Positions 1-8,120 are shown, counted from the stretch's first letter. The stretch: DNA of 13,400 nucleotides from Candidatus Latescibacterota bacterium (GCA_003529325.1 DPVW01000328.1:33173-46572); one strand, 5' to 3'. Made by a program: numbers and translations. Notes: generated by a model from the letters alone, not told the origin.

Positions 1-93
1 CAAGCCGATGACTAGTCCGATGGAGACCGGCGGGCACAACTCATCGCCAAGGCAGACAGCGCCTTCGCGGCCACCGTAAGAGCCTTTGAGCAC

Positions 94-2958
94 GTGATCT
101 CCTACTCGACCAACGAGGTGTTGATCGTCCAGGCATACGGCAGGCTCATCGACCTCAACTTCAAGGCGGAAGAGTTTCCTGAAGTGATCGACGCGGCCGA
201 CGCACTGGTTGCTGCCTATCCCGATGCCCCCCAGGTCATCGTGGGCTACTACAACACCGGGTGGGCGCTGTACGAGATGCAGGATTACGACGGGGCGATC
301 GACGCCTTCCAGGCACTACTGGCCCGTTTCCCCACCGGTTACCAGGCAGATCGCAGCCTCTTCCAAATCGGTGAGTGCTACCTCGAAACCGGTAGGTACG
401 AGCTTGCCGTCGACGCCTATCGTCAGTTGATAGAACGTCAAGACATCGAGGATCTGACCGAAGTCGAGCTGCGTCGCATGCAGCGTGAGAAGATTGCCGG
501 TCTCGTGGACGAAACCGCACTGGAGCTGGCAGCCAAGGCGCAGATCCGCATCGGCACATGCTATTCGCGGCTGGGACGCTACGACGAGGGGCTCGACGAA
601 TACCGGAAGGTCATCTCTCTGTTCGGTTCCGAGCGCAAGCTGGTGGAAGAGGCGTACCAGCGCATGGCCGACTCTTACTTGGAGCGCGGCGACCTGGAGT
701 CCGGCGTTAGGACCTTCCGGGAGGCGATCAATCAATCGACGAACCGAACCCTGCGGGCAAGGATTCAATACGCGCTGGCAGAGAGCTTCTTTTCGAAGGC
801 CCATTATGCCGAGGCGGTCCGAGAGTACCGAACATACCTCGATGGGTACGGCGATATCGCCGAGGCTGCCGGCTTCTCGGAGGGAAGGGTCCACTACCGC
901 ACTGGCAGCGCCTACCAGCAGTTGGCGGGCAGTGCCGCGGGGGAGGACCGTGCGAGCTCTGATCGATGGTTGAATCTGGCCATCGGCCAGTACGACACGC
1001 TGTGCACGGATGAAACTTCATCCTATTACCTGGATGCCCGTTTCAACCGGGCTCTGGCTTACCAGAGCCTGGCCACTGATAGCGCCGAGGCCTTCGCGGA
1101 CGCAGAGTACATTGCGATCCTGGCGGGCGACAATGACTACGCTGAGCGCACCCTGGTGCAGATGGGCGAGCTCTACTTTGATCGGGGCCGGTACGACCAG
1201 GCTGCCCAGACGTCACGTCAGCTGCTGGATAGCTACCCCAACAGCGAGCACGTGGACAAGGCCTTCATGCGCCTGGCGCTTTCTAACCAGGCTCTAGGCG
1301 ATCTGGATCGCGCCACAGCCGCCTTTCTCGGGGTACCCGACACTTCTCCACTCTACGCCCGAGCGAGCCTCGGAGCCGGGCACAGCCTGCTCAGTGAGCG
1401 CCGCTACGCGGACGCCGCCCGGGTACTGGAGGCAGGTCTGCCGAGGGCGGATGACGACGTTCAGCGCGCCAGCTTCAACTACCTCCTCGGACAGGCTTTC
1501 GGCGGCGAGGGAGACTTTGCGGAAGCCGTAGCCCGTTTCTCCACCGCCCTTCAATATCCAGTTGGGGGCGAGCTTGAGGAAGCCCTGCGGTTCAGCCGAG
1601 GGAATGCTGCGTTCGTTGTAGGGACGTATCGATTGGCCGAAAAGGACTTCAGCTGGATTGTCGAGCACGTCCGCGAACCGCGAAGAGTCCGGTCTGCCAA
1701 GGATGCTCTGGCTCTCGTCTATCTGAAGCAGAATCGGGGCAAGGAAGCCGTGCGGACGCTCGCCGACATGGCCGCGCATACCGAACACCCAGAGGAACGA
1801 GCCATCCTCCTGAGTCGAGTGATGGATCTGCACTACGAGGAGGAAAACCACGCCGAGACGATCGTCGTCGCCAGGCAGTTGATCGACCTGACGTTTGACG
1901 ATGGGCTGAGCCCGGGCCAGGCGTACCGGCGCAAGGAGAAGGCCTACTTTCTCATCGGCGATGCCCTGACGCGGCTAGGCCGCGGTGTGGAGGCGGCAGA
2001 GGTCTTTCAGACGGCCCTGCGCCTCTTCCCCGAGTCCCACTTCGCCACCGATATGCATCTGACTCTGGGGGTTCACTACTTCGACCAGGGTGAGCCCGAA
2101 CGGGCCAAGCAGGTATTCGTTGATCTCTCGGAGGCGAAGCTGGATCGGGACCGCCGCTTGATGGTGCGCTTCTATCTGGCCAATACGCAATACAGTCTGA
2201 GAGAATTCAACGACGCCCAGTCTTCCTTCGAGCAATTGCTGCGCGACTATCCACAGGCGCCTGCTCTGCCGGACATCTTGTTCGGCCTTGCTGAAAGCCA
2301 CTATCAACTGGCGGAATTCGAGTCCGCCATCGGCCTCTACGAACGCATTCTTGCTCAGCACCCCGACGAACCCACGGCGGAGCGGTCGCAGTACAACATG
2401 GCTTGGTGTCTGATGGAGCTGGAGCGCGTAGAAGAATCCATGGTGGCATTGCGCGCTCTTCTCGAGCGCTATCCACAGAGTGAGTTCGCAGCCTCGGCAC
2501 AGTTCACGCTTGCCGACTATGCGTACAACCGCCGCTCCTATGAAGAGGCCACGCAGGGTTATCGCCTGGTCAAAGAGCGCTATCCCGATGCCCCGGTGGC
2601 TGCCCAGGTGCCGCGCCTCCTCGCCGAGATCGATGAGGCCGTGGCGTTCGAGCACTACGAACGGGCTCTGGCGCTGATGGATTCGTCCGAAGCGGATTCG
2701 GACGAAGCCCGCCAGAAGGAGTACTTTGAGCGCGCAGTGGAGTCGTTCCGGGAGATCAGTGCGCGGTATCCTGGAACGGAGAGCGAACTGGGTGCACTGA
2801 GCAACATGGGGGTCTGTCTCGAGGGGCTCAAGCGGTGGCGTGACGCCGTGACGGTGTACGATCAGGTGATCGAAATGTACGAGGACAAGCGGGCGAGCAA
2901 AGAGGTGTTCCTGTTCGTCAAGGCCCACAAGGATTGGATTGTTACAACGCGATTATGA
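94..2958 (+). CDS. Giant tetratricopeptide-repeat (TPR) protein, possibly 5'-incomplete
   Basis: This 954-residue protein is built almost wholly of TPR helical hairpins. Good examples lie near residues 51-80 (YYNTGWALYEMQDYDGAIDA), 355-410 and 700-830, with the usual W/G/Y-A-F-P pattern and a Pro at many repeat ends (ARFP, DSYP, LLRDYP, LERYP); I count roughly 18-20 units. TPR solenoids are protein-binding scaffolds; here it probably holds together the envelope complex encoded downstream. No signal peptide or membrane helix is visible from the GTG start at 94. However, the in-frame codons 16-93 contain no start codon yet read like another TPR helix (AQLIAKADSAFAATVRAFEH) after a TAG at 13-15. 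The true N-terminus, with an export signal, may therefore lie left of the window, with a frameshift or nonsense change separating it. The next gene starts 12 bases downstream. Fold is certain; role and start are not. Confidence 0.85.
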   Translation: MISYSTNEVLIVQAYGRLIDLNFKAEEFPEVIDAADALVAAYPDAPQVIVGYYNTGWALYEMQDYDGAIDAFQALLARFPTGYQADRSLFQIGECYLETGRYELAVDAYRQLIERQDIEDLTEVELRRMQREKIAGLVDETALELAAKAQIRIGTCYSRLGRYDEGLDEYRKVISLFGSERKLVEEAYQRMADSYLERGDLESGVRTFREAINQSTNRTLRARIQYALAESFFSKAHYAEAVREYRTYLDGYGDIAEAAGFSEGRVHYRTGSAYQQLAGSAAGEDRASSDRWLNLAIGQYDTLCTDETSSYYLDARFNRALAYQSLATDSAEAFADAEYIAILAGDNDYAERTLVQMGELYFDRGRYDQAAQTSRQLLDSYPNSEHVDKAFMRLALSNQALGDLDRATAAFLGVPDTSPLYARASLGAGHSLLSERRYADAARVLEAGLPRADDDVQRASFNYLLGQAFGGEGDFAEAVARFSTALQYPVGGELEEALRFSRGNAAFVVGTYRLAEKDFSWIVEHVREPRRVRSAKDALALVYLKQNRGKEAVRTLADMAAHTEHPEERAILLSRVMDLHYEEENHAETIVVARQLIDLTFDDGLSPGQAYRRKEKAYFLIGDALTRLGRGVEAAEVFQTALRLFPESHFATDMHLTLGVHYFDQGEPERAKQVFVDLSEAKLDRDRRLMVRFYLANTQYSLREFNDAQSSFEQLLRDYPQAPALPDILFGLAESHYQLAEFESAIGLYERILAQHPDEPTAERSQYNMAWCLMELERVEESMVALRALLERYPQSEFAASAQFTLADYAYNRRSYEEATQGYRLVKERYPDAPVAAQVPRLLAEIDEAVAFEHYERALALMDSSEADSDEARQKEYFERAVESFREISARYPGTESELGALSNMGVCLEGLKRWRDAVTVYDQVIEMYEDKRASKEVFLFVKAHKDWIVTTRL

Positions 2959-2970
2959 GACTGGCTACCG

Positions 2971-3531
2971 ATGATTGAGTACATGATGCGATGTGTGGTC
3001 TCCTTGGCTCTGGGGTCACTGCTGCTGGCCGCCGGCCAATCCGAGGCCCAGGATGGGCCACCTGAAAGGCTGGCGAGCCGGACGCAGGAAGTGACTCGCT
3101 CTCAGGCGACCGCCCTTTCTGCCCTGTTCCCCGGTCTGGGACAGCTGGCGGTCGGACACCGGACTCGGGGCACCGCACTGGTGACGGCCGAATTGACCTG
3201 TCTGGTCATTTGGCTGACATCGCACGAGGATTACGAAACTCAGTCGGCGCAAATCGGCATTGAGAGCCGGCGCTATCTGTCGTTGCGCGAGGGCGGGTCT
3301 TTCGAAGAGGCCGAGGAAAGCTGGCAGCGGCTGACGGCCAAGAAGGACGATCTCGATGGCTCGCACACGCGCCGCAGACTGTTTGGTGCTCTGGCGGCAG
3401 TGGTATACGGCTACAATCTGGTGGACGTGATGGTCCTCGGCGGGGCTGAGCCCCACTCGGCCAGCTCTGTCAGCGTCGTGCCAATGACAGGGAACGAGGC
3501 TACTGGCGTGGCCCTCGTGGCTCGTTTCTGA
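2971..3531 (+). CDS. DUF5683-like small membrane protein with signal sequence
   Basis: A 186-residue protein. The N-terminus (residues 7-22, hydrophobic, followed by an AGQSEAQ stretch) looks like a cleavable signal. Residues 48-85 carry the pattern LSALFPGLGQLAVGHRTRG followed by a hydrophobic helix (about 69-83), which resembles the LPGLGQ-Y-G..-KG signature of DUF5683/TM2-type membrane proteins. A charged central segment (about 85-135, probably helical) leads to a second hydrophobic helix (about 138-156), and the protein ends in ALVARF. Start choice: ATG at 2971 is used, but in-frame ATGs at 2983 and 2986 would give a shorter, equally good signal sequence, and no strong Shine-Dalgarno decides between them. 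It sits 12 bases after the TPR gene and 4 bases before the following ATGs, so it belongs to the same transcript. DUF5683 proteins have no firm function; a membrane accessory to the motor complex is only an inference. Confidence 0.75.
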   Translation: MIEYMMRCVVSLALGSLLLAAGQSEAQDGPPERLASRTQEVTRSQATALSALFPGLGQLAVGHRTRGTALVTAELTCLVIWLTSHEDYETQSAQIGIESRRYLSLREGGSFEEAEESWQRLTAKKDDLDGSHTRRRLFGALAAVVYGYNLVDVMVLGGAEPHSASSVSVVPMTGNEATGVALVARF

Positions 3532-3535
3532 AGGG
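3531..3535 (+). promoter_or_regulatory. Ribosome binding site deciding the lipoprotein start
   Basis: AAGGG starts at the last base of the preceding stop codon. It lies 6 bases before ATG 3542 but directly abuts ATG 3536, so 3542 is the better start of the Fn3-like lipoprotein gene. Confidence 0.4.
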
Positions 3536-3541
3536 ATGCAT

Positions 3542-3931
3542 ATGCGAGTATCGATGACTACAAAGGTTCGTGTGCTCGGGGTCATCATAGTCCTGGCCCT
3601 GGGCTGCAGCAATGACGTCGAAACGCCCACGGCGTACCACCAAAGCCACCTGGCGATGCCCACCGATGTGGAGGCAAGCTTGAATGGCGACGGTGTGGGG
3701 GTGACGTGGCAGATCGAATCCATAGAGAACGTGGCCGGCTTCGTCGTGTCCTTCACCGACGCCACTGGGAGCGTGATAACGCGGTCCGTGGAGGACTCGG
3801 CAGCCAGGAGCTTGGCCGACAACAGTGTGAACACCGAATCCGGTTCGATCATCCAGGTTCAGGTGAGAGCTTTTGATGAAAATGGCTTTCTCGGTCAACT
3901 CTCGACAATCGTCAGCCTGTCCGTCGATTGA
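3542..3931 (+). CDS. Small lipoprotein with fibronectin type III-like domain
   Basis: From ATG 3542 the protein has 129 residues. A basic n-region (MRVSMTTKVR) and hydrophobic core end in a lipobox-like LALGC, with Cys at residue 22 followed by Ser-Asn; lack of Asp at +2 fits outer-membrane sorting. The rest, about residues 35-129, reads as a single Fn3/Ig-type beta-sandwich: a Pro-containing first strand, a V-x-V-x-W strand (GVGVTWQIE), GFVVSFTD, and a closing IQVQVRAFDENG-type strand that fits the Fn3 pattern. Such lipoproteins usually act as surface or periplasmic adhesive modules. ATG 3536 is possible but has no room for the ribosome binding site. It lies 19 bases before the DUF4159 gene. 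The lipobox is slightly atypical (Ala rather than Leu at -3), so lipidation is likely but not certain. Confidence 0.75.
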   Translation: MRVSMTTKVRVLGVIIVLALGCSNDVETPTAYHQSHLAMPTDVEASLNGDGVGVTWQIESIENVAGFVVSFTDATGSVITRSVEDSAARSLADNSVNTESGSIIQVQVRAFDENGFLGQLSTIVSLSVD

Positions 3932-3950
3932 GTGAGGCAGATAGAGTAGA

Positions 3951-5189
3951 ATGAATTTCGACTCCCAACGTTTCAGCGCTCCCAGTGACCGCATCAACCG
4001 GCACCGACTGCTGGCAGAGACTCGCCGGGTCGTCGTCGCTGGTCTGCTGATCAGCATGGGGGCGCTGGGGGGTGCGGGCATCTACTTCGTGGCGGCGCCA
4101 AAGATAGAGGAGGCGCCGCCGCCGGCCATCGCCAGGCTCCTCATCCGCAAACCGAGAGCGACCAAACCGTTCCAACTCAAGCGCCAGCGCCTGAGACCCC
4201 GGGCCATGACCAAGAAGGTGAGTGCCTTGAGGCCCCGCCTGGCCATGCCCACGACTCGCAGTCTGACCGGGGCATCCATGTTCGGAAGCGTCGAGACCAT
4301 TGACTATGCCGTCGATACCGATATTCAGATCGACCTCCAGACCGGGCCCATCGCGTTCTCTACGGCGCGGGTCACCGGAACCAAGGAGCCGGAGACGCGC
4401 ATCGCCATGCGCGAGGAGCTACTCGACCTGGACGCGCTGGACACCGGCAAATACAAAGGCCTCATCATCCAGGATCCGACGGATCGTCGCAACGTCAAGG
4501 GTTTTGTCTACCTCGGCACGGCATGGGCGACTGATCTGGAGCCGTCCTTCGCCAGCGCTGCAAAGGCGATTCCAAATCTGGTCGACGCCGTCAACTCCCA
4601 GACCGGGATCACCGCCAAGGTCGACGCCCATCTGTTCATCGATTCTCAGGAGCTCTTTCGCACGCCTTTCGTCTACATCACTGCGCAAGAGGCCTTCGAG
4701 CTAACCGGTCGCGAGAAGAAGAACCTGGGTGAATACATGCGACGGGGAGGGTTCGTCTTCGCCGACAACGCCAATGCCACCGTCGAATTCAGTCAAGCGG
4801 AGGCATCGCTGCGCCAGATCTTCCGAGCCGCACTGGGCCCGCAGGGACAGTTCCGGCCAATACCCAATTCCCATCCTGTGTACCACACGTTCTACGATTT
4901 CGATGGTCCTCCAGTCGGATCGGAGTTGGGCACGCCATCGGACGCGGAGCAGTGGGGTCTCAACTACCGCATTCTCGCCCAGCACTCCTACCGCCTGGAA
5001 GGGGTGTTTCTGGGGGACCGCCTCGTCGCTCTGTACTCGGACAGGGGGTACGTGCACAAATGGGCGGAGAACTACGGCAACGAGCCTCAGTTGCGCTTCG
5101 GTATCAACGTCGTCGTCTTTGCGCTGACTCAGGAAGGCTCCATCGCGCAGCAGCAGATCGACTATTACAGTGAAGGCGGTGCAGAATGA
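3951..5189 (+). CDS. Single-pass membrane DUF4159 protein with TonB-like linker
   Basis: A 412-residue protein. Residues 1-26 are polar and basic, residues 27-48 form one membrane helix (VVVAGLLISMGALGGAGIYF), and residues 51-100 are a Pro/Arg/Lys-rich extended linker (EEAPPPA, RKPRATKPF, LRPRAM). From about 165 to 395 it matches DUF4159 as I know that family: TAQEAFELTGREKKNLGEYM, then RRGGFVFADN, the SHPVYHTFYDF stretch (307-317), and GVFLGDRLVALYSD (351-364) followed by WAEN and a FGINVVVFAL helix. This implies an N-in, single-anchor protein with its large domain in the periplasm, the same architecture as TonB/TolA. DUF4159 has no established activity. Together with exbB/exbD genes in the same operon, a force-transducing or sensing role is inferred. 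Its TGA overlaps the next ATG by 4 bases. Confidence 0.88.
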   Translation: MNFDSQRFSAPSDRINRHRLLAETRRVVVAGLLISMGALGGAGIYFVAAPKIEEAPPPAIARLLIRKPRATKPFQLKRQRLRPRAMTKKVSALRPRLAMPTTRSLTGASMFGSVETIDYAVDTDIQIDLQTGPIAFSTARVTGTKEPETRIAMREELLDLDALDTGKYKGLIIQDPTDRRNVKGFVYLGTAWATDLEPSFASAAKAIPNLVDAVNSQTGITAKVDAHLFIDSQELFRTPFVYITAQEAFELTGREKKNLGEYMRRGGFVFADNANATVEFSQAEASLRQIFRAALGPQGQFRPIPNSHPVYHTFYDFDGPPVGSELGTPSDAEQWGLNYRILAQHSYRLEGVFLGDRLVALYSDRGYVHKWAENYGNEPQLRFGINVVVFALTQEGSIAQQQIDYYSEGGAE

Positions 5190-5974
5190 ACAGCTCCCCC
5201 TCGCCGACTGCATCAGCGCGGCGCTCTGTCATGTTCTTCGGTATGTGTCTCCTGCTGAGTGGGTGCATCTTCACACCCCCGATGATCGAATACAGCAGCT
5301 ATCTCTCGGGGCGTTCCTCGCACGACGCTGCGGATCACTACAGCGTCGATGACGATGGGACCGTCACCTATGCACTGCCAGGACTGCGGGTCAGGGTCGA
5401 GCCCATGACGGATGAGGCTTTGAACCAGGTGTTTCCTGAGGATTCGAACAGGGGCCCATTCTCGACAAACCCATACACCTATGGCGACTGGCTCGATCCT
5501 TTGCTCGGGCACACACCCAATCGCTTCACTGTATTCCGGGTCACGGTGAGCAACGACATCTACGCCAAAGTCTCGCTCGACCCGATCGCGGCCTTGCTCC
5601 ACACCGACCGAGGTGAGGTGCTTCACTCCTTCGGGATTCCATCCTACTCGCCCCACGAGAGTTTCGAACGCTACTACCGTAGCATCCGCGGCCAGAGCGG
5701 CAACGAGTTCTATCGCTTCGATACGCGCATGGGCAATGTGCGCAGCTCGACCTATCGCGAAGATACGAAGGTGTTCAAAGGCGAGAGCTACAGCGGCCTG
5801 CTAACCTTTTCTCCCCTCGATGAAGAAGTGGACCGAGTCCAGCTGATTCTCGAGGATTTCGTGCTCAGATTCGACGCTTCCGATCAGCCCCTGGAAGCTG
5901 TGGACATTCTCTTCAACTTCGATCGGACGATTCTGAAGACCGTGGTGACGCAGGCAGAGGATCCCGCAGAGTGA
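5186..5974 (+). CDS. Outer-membrane lipoprotein of unknown family
   Basis: A 262-residue protein with a clear lipoprotein signal: basic segment ARR (11-13), hydrophobic core, and lipobox LLSGC with Cys27; Ile at +2 suggests outer-membrane sorting. The mature part is rich in predicted beta strands (for example RFTVFRVTVSN and AKVSLDPIAALL near residues 112-135, and VQLILEDFVLRFD near 221-233), reminiscent of an immunoglobulin-like fold, but I do not recognise a named family. A conserved-looking aromatic segment (NPYTYGDWLDPLLGH) lies just before it. Start and stop are coupled to both neighbours by 4-base overlaps (ATGA upstream, GTGA downstream), implying translational coupling and fixed stoichiometry with the DUF4159 protein and the next exported protein. 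It is probably an outer-membrane partner of the complex; this is inference from location only. Confidence 0.82.
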   Translation: MNSSPSPTASARRSVMFFGMCLLLSGCIFTPPMIEYSSYLSGRSSHDAADHYSVDDDGTVTYALPGLRVRVEPMTDEALNQVFPEDSNRGPFSTNPYTYGDWLDPLLGHTPNRFTVFRVTVSNDIYAKVSLDPIAALLHTDRGEVLHSFGIPSYSPHESFERYYRSIRGQSGNEFYRFDTRMGNVRSSTYREDTKVFKGESYSGLLTFSPLDEEVDRVQLILEDFVLRFDASDQPLEAVDILFNFDRTILKTVVTQAEDPAE

Positions 5975-6927
5975 GATCCGACGCCGGTCGTACGCTCTTG
6001 CTTGCCGCGGGGCTGGTGGCGGTGGTGGTGGCGCAGGCTCAGGCGCAGGTGGCGGAGAGCGCTTCCAGGCCGTTGCGCATCGCCCTGCTGCCTTTCGAGG
6101 ATCGCGCCGGATTCCAGGGAGAGTGGAATCTGGCTACGGACGTGCCGGCCCTGCTGGGGCGCTACCTCTCGGATGCTGCGCCGGTTCAGATCATCCAGAT
6201 GGACACGGTTGAGGCGGCAGAGAGGGAGACGGAACTGGAGGACCATGACTACACGGAGAGTGTCGCACGCCTCGGGCGCTACCTTCGGGCAGACATTGTC
6301 ATCGTCGGTACCGTCGATCGCTTTGGTACGCGTCGTTTCACCGTGGGAGATCCGAACCTCATCGGTTATAAGACCTATTCGTCCCAGATCACGCTCAGCG
6401 ATGTGCGCTTGATCAAGGTCGCGAGTGAGCAGGAAGTGGATGTCTTCGACGTTTCCAGCGAGTCAGAGGAACGGCCGATCGGTCTGGATCTGTTCGGCCG
6501 TCCCCGTCGACAGGACAAGGAGTTCCGCGAGCTCTTCACCCTTGAGTTCGCCTCAGATCGTTTCTTCGAGCTGCAGCTGGGGAAACTCGCTGCGGAGGTC
6601 TTTGGGGATCTCAGCACGCGAATCATCCGGACCCTGGTGGAGCAGCCCCTCATCGACCTGTCTGGCGAATCGGCCAGGGTATTGTCGGTAGACGGTGACG
6701 AGGTCTTCCTCGGCATCGGCAGTCAGAACCATGCAGAGATCGGCGACGTATTGGCCGTCTACGACGCTGGAGGCGTGCAGGTGGCCCTGGTGGAAGTCGA
6801 CGAGGTGCTCGGCTCACAGCTGTGCCGGGCCCGAGTTGTAGAGCGAGCCGGATCTGTCGAGGTCGGGTTCGATCTGCGACAGCGGGTAGCCCCGATGGAA
6901 TATCCATCCCTTGGTAAGGAGGAGTAG
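5971..6927 (+). CDS. Exported protein: CsgG/TolB-like N-terminal domain plus FlgT_C-like domain
   Basis: A 318-residue protein with a GTG start overlapping the previous stop. Residues 1-25 are a signal peptide ending in an Ala-Gln-Ala type cleavage site (VVVAQAQAQ). Residues 34-120 (RPLRIALLPFEDRAG, then a stretch ending ADIVIVGTVDRFG) have the pattern of CsgG, TolB-N and related periplasmic alpha/beta domains, which begin with a 'R-I-A-V-L-P-F-x-D' strand and contain an 'A-D-x-V-V-x-G' strand. Residues 233-292 (SARVLSVDGDEVFLGIG, IGDVLAVYDAGG, VEVDEVLGSQLCRARVVE) match the beta-rich FlgT C-terminal domain pattern. No flagellar gene is nearby, so it is more likely a component of the envelope machine encoded here, working in the periplasm or at the outer membrane. 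The strong ribosome binding site of the next gene lies in its last codons. Confidence 0.83.
   Translation: MRSDAGRTLLLAAGLVAVVVAQAQAQVAESASRPLRIALLPFEDRAGFQGEWNLATDVPALLGRYLSDAAPVQIIQMDTVEAAERETELEDHDYTESVARLGRYLRADIVIVGTVDRFGTRRFTVGDPNLIGYKTYSSQITLSDVRLIKVASEQEVDVFDVSSESEERPIGLDLFGRPRRQDKEFRELFTLEFASDRFFELQLGKLAAEVFGDLSTRIIRTLVEQPLIDLSGESARVLSVDGDEVFLGIGSQNHAEIGDVLAVYDAGGVQVALVEVDEVLGSQLCRARVVERAGSVEVGFDLRQRVAPMEYPSLGKEE
6916..6924 (+). promoter_or_regulatory. Strong ribosome binding site for the ExbB-like gene
   Basis: AAGGAGGAG lies inside the last codons of the preceding gene, 8 bases before ATG 6933. It is the best Shine-Dalgarno sequence in the cluster and would favour high expression of the motor subunit, which is needed in excess (pentamer) over the others. 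Confidence 0.6.
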
Positions 6928-6932
6928 CTTAA

Positions 6933-7670
6933 ATGTGGGAGATCATCAAGAGCGGCGGACCTTTGATGGTGCCTCTGATCGGATGCGCTGTGTTGTCCCT
7001 CACCTTCATCATCGAACGGCTGTGGGTGTTCAGTCGCCTGCCAGATCGTGACCAGGCTCAGCAGCAGCTGAGCCAGATCGAAGCTTCGCTCGTCGATCGC
7101 GGTGTGGAGGCGGTTGTGGAGGAGGTCAACCAGGGCAAGGGAGTGCTCAACTACGTCTTCGCGGCGCTGCTGATGCGCTACGATACCCTGATGCTGGAGC
7201 AGCGGGAATTCCGCGAGACACACGAAGAGATTGCTCAACTGTCAGAGGCTGGTGGGGGAGGGCAGATCGGGCGGTACATGGAAATGCGGCAGGAGCTTGC
7301 GGACCTGAAGGAAGAGCTCGTGGTTCAGACCGAGGAGGCCTCGCGGAGTTACCTGGGGAAGCATCTACCCGTCTTGAACATGATCGGCAATATCACGCCG
7401 CTGCTGGGACTTCTGGGAACGATCATCGGTATGATCCTCGCGTTTGAGTCGATTGCCGCGGTCGGCACGGGAGATCCGAAGGTGGTGGCCGACGGCATCT
7501 CACAGGCTCTTGTGACGACGGCCAGCGGGTTGATCGTTGCCATCCCGACGGTCGTGGCCTACGGATATCTCGCGCGCAAGGCAGAGCTGTTCCTGGGTCA
7601 TGTGGAGGTTTTCGGGCACGCGTTCTCGAACACCCTGATCACGGCCGGCCGGCGCAGGAACAAGAAATAG
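6933..7670 (+). CDS. MotA/TolQ/ExbB-family proton channel protein
   Basis: A 245-residue inner-membrane protein of ExbB/TolQ length. It has three membrane helices: about 11-29 (LMVPLIGCAVLSLTFIIER), 152-172 and 189-212, with the large cytoplasmic loop between the first and second, as in the family. Hallmarks are TPLLGLLGTIIGMILAF (155-171; Thr163 aligns with ExbB Thr148) and GISQALVTTASGLIVAIPT (188-206; Thr196 aligns with ExbB Thr181). It forms the proton-conducting pentamer that, with ExbD dimers, turns proton-motive force into movement. Odd: the position of E. coli ExbB Glu176, just after GI(A/S), is Gln191 here. The C-terminus is strongly basic (RRRNKK). It is followed 32 bases later by two exbD-like genes. 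Family assignment is secure; whether it is ExbB-, TolQ- or AglR-like in function cannot be told from sequence alone. Confidence 0.95.
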   Translation: MWEIIKSGGPLMVPLIGCAVLSLTFIIERLWVFSRLPDRDQAQQQLSQIEASLVDRGVEAVVEEVNQGKGVLNYVFAALLMRYDTLMLEQREFRETHEEIAQLSEAGGGGQIGRYMEMRQELADLKEELVVQTEEASRSYLGKHLPVLNMIGNITPLLGLLGTIIGMILAFESIAAVGTGDPKVVADGISQALVTTASGLIVAIPTVVAYGYLARKAELFLGHVEVFGHAFSNTLITAGRRRNKK

Positions 7671-7702
7671 TGTCCTGTCGCAGCTGAAGAGAGAGAGGAT
7701 CC

Positions 7703-8119
7703 ATGGCCAGACACCGACGAACGCGGCGACCGGGCTTCCAAGGGGAGGGGGGACCGGATCTGACCCCGCTGATCGATTGCGTCTTCCTGTTGCTCGTCTT
7801 CTTCATGGTGACGACTGTGTTTCTGCACACCAAGGGGCTGGACGTGGATCTGCCCGCGCCGAGTCAATCGGTAGAGGAGCAGAAAAAGGACATCAACGTA
7901 ATCCTGGATCACGACGGACAGATCGAAATCGGTGGAGAGCCGGTTGGGCCGCAGGCGCTGGCGCAGCGGCTGGTCCGTGCCATGGCGGAAGCGCGTAACG
8001 AGAACATCATCATTCAAGCTGACGGCGAGTGCGCTGAGAGGCACGTCGTTCACGTGGTGGATACGGCCAAGGAGGTAGGCGTGCAGGGCATCGCCTTCGT
8101 GGTCGTTCAGGGGGAATGA
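7703..8119 (+). CDS. ExbD/TolR-family protein 1
   Basis: A 138-residue protein of normal ExbD size. A basic cytoplasmic N-terminus (MARHRRTRRP) leads to the signature DLTPLIDCVFLLLVFFMVTT; the membrane helix spans about 24-41, and Asp25 is the conserved proton-relay residue. Residues 45-138 form the periplasmic TolR/ExbD domain (LDVDLPAP, INVILDHDGQIEIGGEPV, IIIQADGECAERHVVHVVD, GIAFVVV). ExbD dimers sit in the ExbB pentamer pore. A purine-rich GAGAGAGGA (7691-7699) precedes the ATG. It lies 1 base before a second exbD-like gene, so two different ExbD chains are made from one transcript. Confidence 0.95.
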   Translation: MARHRRTRRPGFQGEGGPDLTPLIDCVFLLLVFFMVTTVFLHTKGLDVDLPAPSQSVEEQKKDINVILDHDGQIEIGGEPVGPQALAQRLVRAMAEARNENIIIQADGECAERHVVHVVDTAKEVGVQGIAFVVVQGE

Positions 8120-8120
8120 C

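Noticed and set aside
1975..2928. Long minus-strand open frame of 317 codons opposite the TPR gene
   Set aside because: It mirrors the codon bias of the plus-strand TPR gene, has no recognisable domain, and lies wholly inside an obvious gene; a GC-rich shadow frame.
6001..6055. Low-complexity GTGGCG/CAGGCG repeats resembling a microsatellite
   Set aside because: They encode the Val/Ala/Gln-rich signal peptide of the FlgT_C-like protein and are explained by that.
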